Origin: a bacterium
GTDB taxonomy: Bacteria; Gemmatimonadota; Gemmatimonadetes; Gemmatimonadales; Gemmatimonadaceae
Direction: 5' to 3'
NCBI GenBank assembly: GCA_021802745.1
Contig: JAJZRK010000051.1
Coordinates: 1-16,737, forward strand
Length of the DNA stretch: 16,737 bases
Positions 14,246 to 16,737 of the stretch are shown piece after piece. A program made the translations under genes and the position numbers. Under the pieces are notes generated by a model. That model had not been told where the DNA came from. It saw only the letters and a list, made by a program, of their open reading frames with translations, and made no database searches. Each line of letters starts with the position of its first letter. The stretch's first letter is position 1.

Positions 14246-15922
14246 ATGCGCGCCTTAGCCACTGCCGTGGCCCTGACCATCGCCGTCGCGGCCAGCGCCG
14301 CCGGCGCCCAGCAGCTCCCGGTGAAGCGACCGGCCAAGCCGACCCAGCCGGCGATCACGGCGGAAGACCTGATGTCCCGCCTGTATATCTATTCGGATGA
14401 TTCGTTGGGAGGACGTGCATCCGGTACGCCGTTCCACGACAAGGCCACCGCCATCATCGCCGGCTGGGCCAGGCAGATTGGCCTGACCCCGATGGGGGAC
14501 AGCGGCACCTTCTTCCAGACGGTGCCCCTCGTGCGCCACGCGTGGGTGGCTTCACCGGTGGTCGTCGGCGACAAGTCGTTCACGTTCCAGAAGGACTACG
14601 GACTCTTTTCGCAGTGGGCGATCAGGCCCTTCGACGGCGCCGACGTCGTCTTTGGCGGCCTGATCGGCGATACGGCCGTGCACCTGACCCTCGACCAGAC
14701 CAAGGGGAAGGTGGTGGTCTTCGGCTACACGCCGGAGATTGCCGCCAAGGGGCTGCAGGTGCAGGTCACCGGCGCGTTGATGCGCCCAGTGGCGGGCGCG
14801 CTGGCGGTGGTGCTGCCGCTGCTCGATGACGCCGGTGCGGCGTATCGCGGCTACTTCATGAAGGCGGAGGGCACGGCGCCCGCCGGCGGCGGCGCCGCGA
14901 GGGTGATGCCGACCATCGTCGTCGCCTCCAACGCCATGGCGGAAGCCCTCGTCGGTGGTCCACTCGCCACCGCCACGTGGGGATCCGCGGGCATCCGGTA
15001 CACCGGCAAGGTGGAACTCCGGGACACCCCCACTTCGGGGCGCAACGTCGTGGCCCTGCTCGAGGGGAGCGACCCGGTGCTCAAGCACCAGTATGTGGCC
15101 ATCGGCGCGCACAGCGACCACGTCGGTATCCAGCCGGCCGCCGTTGACCACGACTCGCTGCGCGCCTACAACATCGAGGTGGAGCGCATCAAGGCCGGCC
15201 TCGGCGACGGCAAGTCGCCCACGCCGGCCCAGCTGGCGGCCATCAAGGTGAACGTGGATTCCATTCGCGTCATCCGGCGTCCCCGCCTCGACTCCATCTC
15301 CAACGGCGCCGACGACGACGGCTCGGGCACGGTGGCGGTGGCGGAAGTGGCGGAAGCATTCGCCGGCGCCAAGGCGAAGCCGCGCCGCAGCATCCTGTTC
15401 GTCTGGCACATGGGCGAGGAAATCGGCCTCGTCGGTTCGGACTGGTTCACCAGGCATCCCACCGTGCCGCGTGATTCGATCGTCGCCGAGCTCAACATGG
15501 ACATGATCGGGCGCGGCGATGCGGCCGACGTGAAAGGCGGCGGCCCCACCTACCTGCAGCTCGTCGGCACGCGCCGGCTGTCCACGGAACTCGGCGACCT
15601 CATCGAGACGGTGAACAAGATGCAACGCACGCCGTTCAGCTTCGACTACACGTTTGACGCGCCTGGACATCCGGAGAACATCTACTGCCGGTCCGATCAC
15701 GCGTCGTACGCGCGCAACGGAATTCCCGTGGCGTTCTTTACCACCGGACTGCACGCCGATTATCATCAGGTAACGGACGAGGCGGAGTACATAGACTATC
15801 CGCACATGGCGTCGGTGACGCGGCTGGTGCACGACGTGGCGCTGGCGGTGGCCAATGCCGACCAGCGGCTCGTCGTGGACAAGCCGAAGCCGAGCTCCCC
15901 CAACGCGCCATGCCGGCAGTAG
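14246..15922 (+). CDS. M28 family zinc metallopeptidase, secreted
   Basis: A 558-residue exported peptidase. A Sec signal peptide covers about residues 1-21 (MRALATAVALTIAVAASAAGA). A region of about 100-270 resembles the protease-associated insert of M28 enzymes. The co-catalytic zinc site is complete: HSDHVG (His289, Asp291), GADDDGSG (354-361), catalytic GEEIG (390-394), NMDMIG (Asp419) and a final His in HADYHQ (503-508). About 60 residues, rich in charged residues, separate the HSD and GADD motifs, longer than in compact M28 aminopeptidases. Such enzymes are usually aminopeptidases or carboxypeptidases in the periplasm or outside the cell. I use the ATG at 14246 because it opens directly into the signal peptide; a GTG at 14216 would add ten residues ahead of it. 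No SD is visible. Confidence 0.92.
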   Translation: MRALATAVALTIAVAASAAGAQQLPVKRPAKPTQPAITAEDLMSRLYIYSDDSLGGRASGTPFHDKATAIIAGWARQIGLTPMGDSGTFFQTVPLVRHAWVASPVVVGDKSFTFQKDYGLFSQWAIRPFDGADVVFGGLIGDTAVHLTLDQTKGKVVVFGYTPEIAAKGLQVQVTGALMRPVAGALAVVLPLLDDAGAAYRGYFMKAEGTAPAGGGAARVMPTIVVASNAMAEALVGGPLATATWGSAGIRYTGKVELRDTPTSGRNVVALLEGSDPVLKHQYVAIGAHSDHVGIQPAAVDHDSLRAYNIEVERIKAGLGDGKSPTPAQLAAIKVNVDSIRVIRRPRLDSISNGADDDGSGTVAVAEVAEAFAGAKAKPRRSILFVWHMGEEIGLVGSDWFTRHPTVPRDSIVAELNMDMIGRGDAADVKGGGPTYLQLVGTRRLSTELGDLIETVNKMQRTPFSFDYTFDAPGHPENIYCRSDHASYARNGIPVAFFTTGLHADYHQVTDEAEYIDYPHMASVTRLVHDVALAVANADQRLVVDKPKPSSPNAPCRQ

Positions 15923-15997
15923 CCGCCGGAGCAAACGGTGTGAAACAATTCGCTGTCCAATCCGTAGTAGTTGGCAACGAACGTCGCCGTTTCTTCT
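15923..15997. other. Short gap before the lipoprotein gene
   Basis: This 75-nt unique stretch follows the peptidase stop and precedes the heptamer array. It includes the locally AT-richer AAACAATTCG near 15942 and GTAGTAGTTGGCAACG near 15964, which may hold a promoter. I see no hairpin terminator after the peptidase, so read-through is possible. Confidence 0.35.
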
Positions 15998-16053
15998 CTC
16001 ACATCTCACAGCTCACAGCTCACAGCTCACAGCTCACATCTCACGTCTCAAGC
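15998..16053 (+). repeat. Heptamer tandem array (CTCACAG x8) abutting the lipoprotein start codon
   Basis: Eight consecutive 7-mers: CTCACAT, four CTCACAG, CTCACAT, CTCACGT and CTCAAGC, and the next base is the A of the ATG at 16054. The array therefore takes the place where a Shine-Dalgarno sequence would be. The words match the CTCGCAT/CTCGCAG units upstream of bshB1 in five or more of seven positions and in the same orientation toward the gene. Confidence 0.95.
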
Positions 16054-16443
16054 ATGCGTCCCATTCTCTTCGCCCTTCTCCTCACCGCCTGCGGCGTTGA
16101 CACCACGTCGCCCGCCCTTGGCGAGAACATCGACATGCGCCTCGGGTCGAGCGTACAGATTCCCGGCGACACGGCGAGCGTCCAGTTCACCGACGTCACG
16201 GCCGATTCGCGCTGCCCCACGGGCGTGCAGTGCGTCTGGGCCGGCGAAGCGGTCACGCTCTTCACCGTGGGCGCCAACGAGCAGCACTCCCTGACGCTCG
16301 GTGCCGATGCGTCGAAGGCGACCGTGATCGCCCACGGCTATCAGCTGACGCTGGTCGCGCTCAAGCCGTATCCCACCTCCACGGCGACGCCCGTGCAGAG
16401 CGACTACGTGGCGACCATTCGCATCACGAGCGCCAAGGACTGA
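16054..16443 (+). CDS. Small putative lipoprotein of unknown function
   Basis: A 129-residue protein with a very short lipoprotein-type leader: one Arg, a hydrophobic run and the lipobox LTAC with Cys13 as the lipidated residue. The mature part is a compact, beta-rich looking domain of about 100 residues. It has a CPTGVQCVWAGEA block (Cys54, Cys60) that I recall seeing in other unannotated bacterial lipoproteins, but I know no named family. The two Cys could form a disulfide. The frame stays open upstream through the heptamer array, so a longer N-terminus cannot be excluded, but no good start lies there and the leader begins at this ATG. It follows the M28 peptidase on the same strand after 131 nt. 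Function unknown. Confidence 0.75.
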   Translation: MRPILFALLLTACGVDTTSPALGENIDMRLGSSVQIPGDTASVQFTDVTADSRCPTGVQCVWAGEAVTLFTVGANEQHSLTLGADASKATVIAHGYQLTLVALKPYPTSTATPVQSDYVATIRITSAKD

Positions 16444-16737
16444 CGGCGGTTGATGTGCCGCAGCCGTTCACCACGACACGCCTAGAGAACTGCAACTGCT
16501 CACCACGAAAGGCACCAAGGGCACAAAGAATACTTGGGGGAACTGCAGCGGCCACGCAGTTCCCCCACGTGTTTCTTCCTTTGTGCCCTTTGTGGTGTGC
16601 AGTTTCGGTGCAACGACAACCGCAAAGGGCAAAGGGCGCGAAGCTATCTGAGGTAGTCTGTCAAGAGGAATTGGAAGGGCGGTTAGGACTGCGCGAGCAC
16701 CGGGCGTAGTTGGGTGGCGAGTGGAGAGCCGTGTGCC
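16444..16737. other. Non-coding right end of the window
   Basis: About 294 nt without a convincing gene. Its main content is a large imperfect inverted repeat (about 16488-16607) followed by an AAAGGGC direct repeat (16623-16637). The remaining sequence to the window edge shows nothing I can name; a gene may start beyond it. Confidence 0.6.
16488..16607. repeat. Imperfect palindromic extragenic element
   Basis: An inner perfect 12-bp hairpin TGGGGGAACTGC (16535-16546) / GCAGTTCCCCCA (16556-16567) with a 9-nt loop is nested in outer arms CACCACGAAAGGCACCAAGG (16501-16520) and CCTTTGTGCCCTTTGTGGTG (16578-16597), complementary at 17 of 20 positions. GAACTGCA and TGCAGTTTC lie just outside. The size and nesting suggest a dispersed repeat of MITE or REP type rather than a simple terminator. 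No transposase is nearby. Confidence 0.8.

Noticed and set aside
14552..16009. Long minus-strand open frame opposite the M28 peptidase
   Set aside because: Shadow of the peptidase gene caused by high GC; no motif or plausible start context.

Overview
The window is about 16.7 kb of GC-rich bacterial chromosome with dense housekeeping genes, short gaps and frequent start/stop overlaps. The gene mix fits a soil or environmental Gemmatimonadota-type bacterium: an MglB/MglA polarity pair, bacillithiol-type deacetylase BshB1, a Ser/Thr kinase with a multi-pass membrane region, an M28 peptidase with a signal peptide, and small secreted or lipoprotein orphans. This placement is inferred from gene content and protein style; no rRNA or other marker is present to fix it. 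I see no tRNA, rRNA, CRISPR array, insertion sequence or prophage gene.

Layout. (1) 44-3247, plus strand: roadblock/MglB-like protein, MglA-like GTPase, phosphatidylglycerophosphate synthase and CinA. The last gap carries a 7-bp tandem array that begins on the pgsA stop codon. (2) 3248-3584 is non-coding. (3) 3585-5370, plus strand: grpE and dnaJ (no hrcA or dnaK here). (4) 8077-5414, minus strand: yjbQ-like gene, cysteine desulfurase and mnmA, a sulfur-transfer operon in which the desulfurase can feed sulfur to MnmA for tRNA 2-thiouridine. (5) 8164-10032, plus strand: transmembrane Ser/Thr kinase, followed by two strong hairpins. (6) 12079-10107, minus strand: bshB1, a cyclase/kynurenine-formamidase-type hydrolase and a small secreted protein. 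(7) 12292-13487, plus strand: a Rid-family protein and a short-chain dehydrogenase with a 4-nt GTGA overlap. (8) 13971-13576, minus strand: an LTxxQ (Spy/CpxP-like) periplasmic protein, separated from the dehydrogenase by a terminator-like hairpin. (9) 14246-15922, plus strand: M28 metallopeptidase. (10) 16054-16443, plus strand: a small lipoprotein. (11) 16444-16737: non-coding, with a large imperfect inverted repeat.

The most unusual signal is not a gene. Several gaps upstream of genes are filled by short tandem arrays with different units, mostly of period 7. The arrays before bshB1, ridA-like and the lipoprotein gene run up to or almost to the start codon and read as pyrimidine-rich CTC-type heptads on the coding strand; a period-11 array precedes the cyclase gene. 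These four starts have no visible Shine-Dalgarno sequence, while cinA, mglA and the LTxxQ gene do. The arrays may be leader or regulatory elements, or simply slippage-prone spacer DNA. A second non-coding signal is the roughly 100-120 bp palindromic element near the right end, which looks like a dispersed extragenic repeat.
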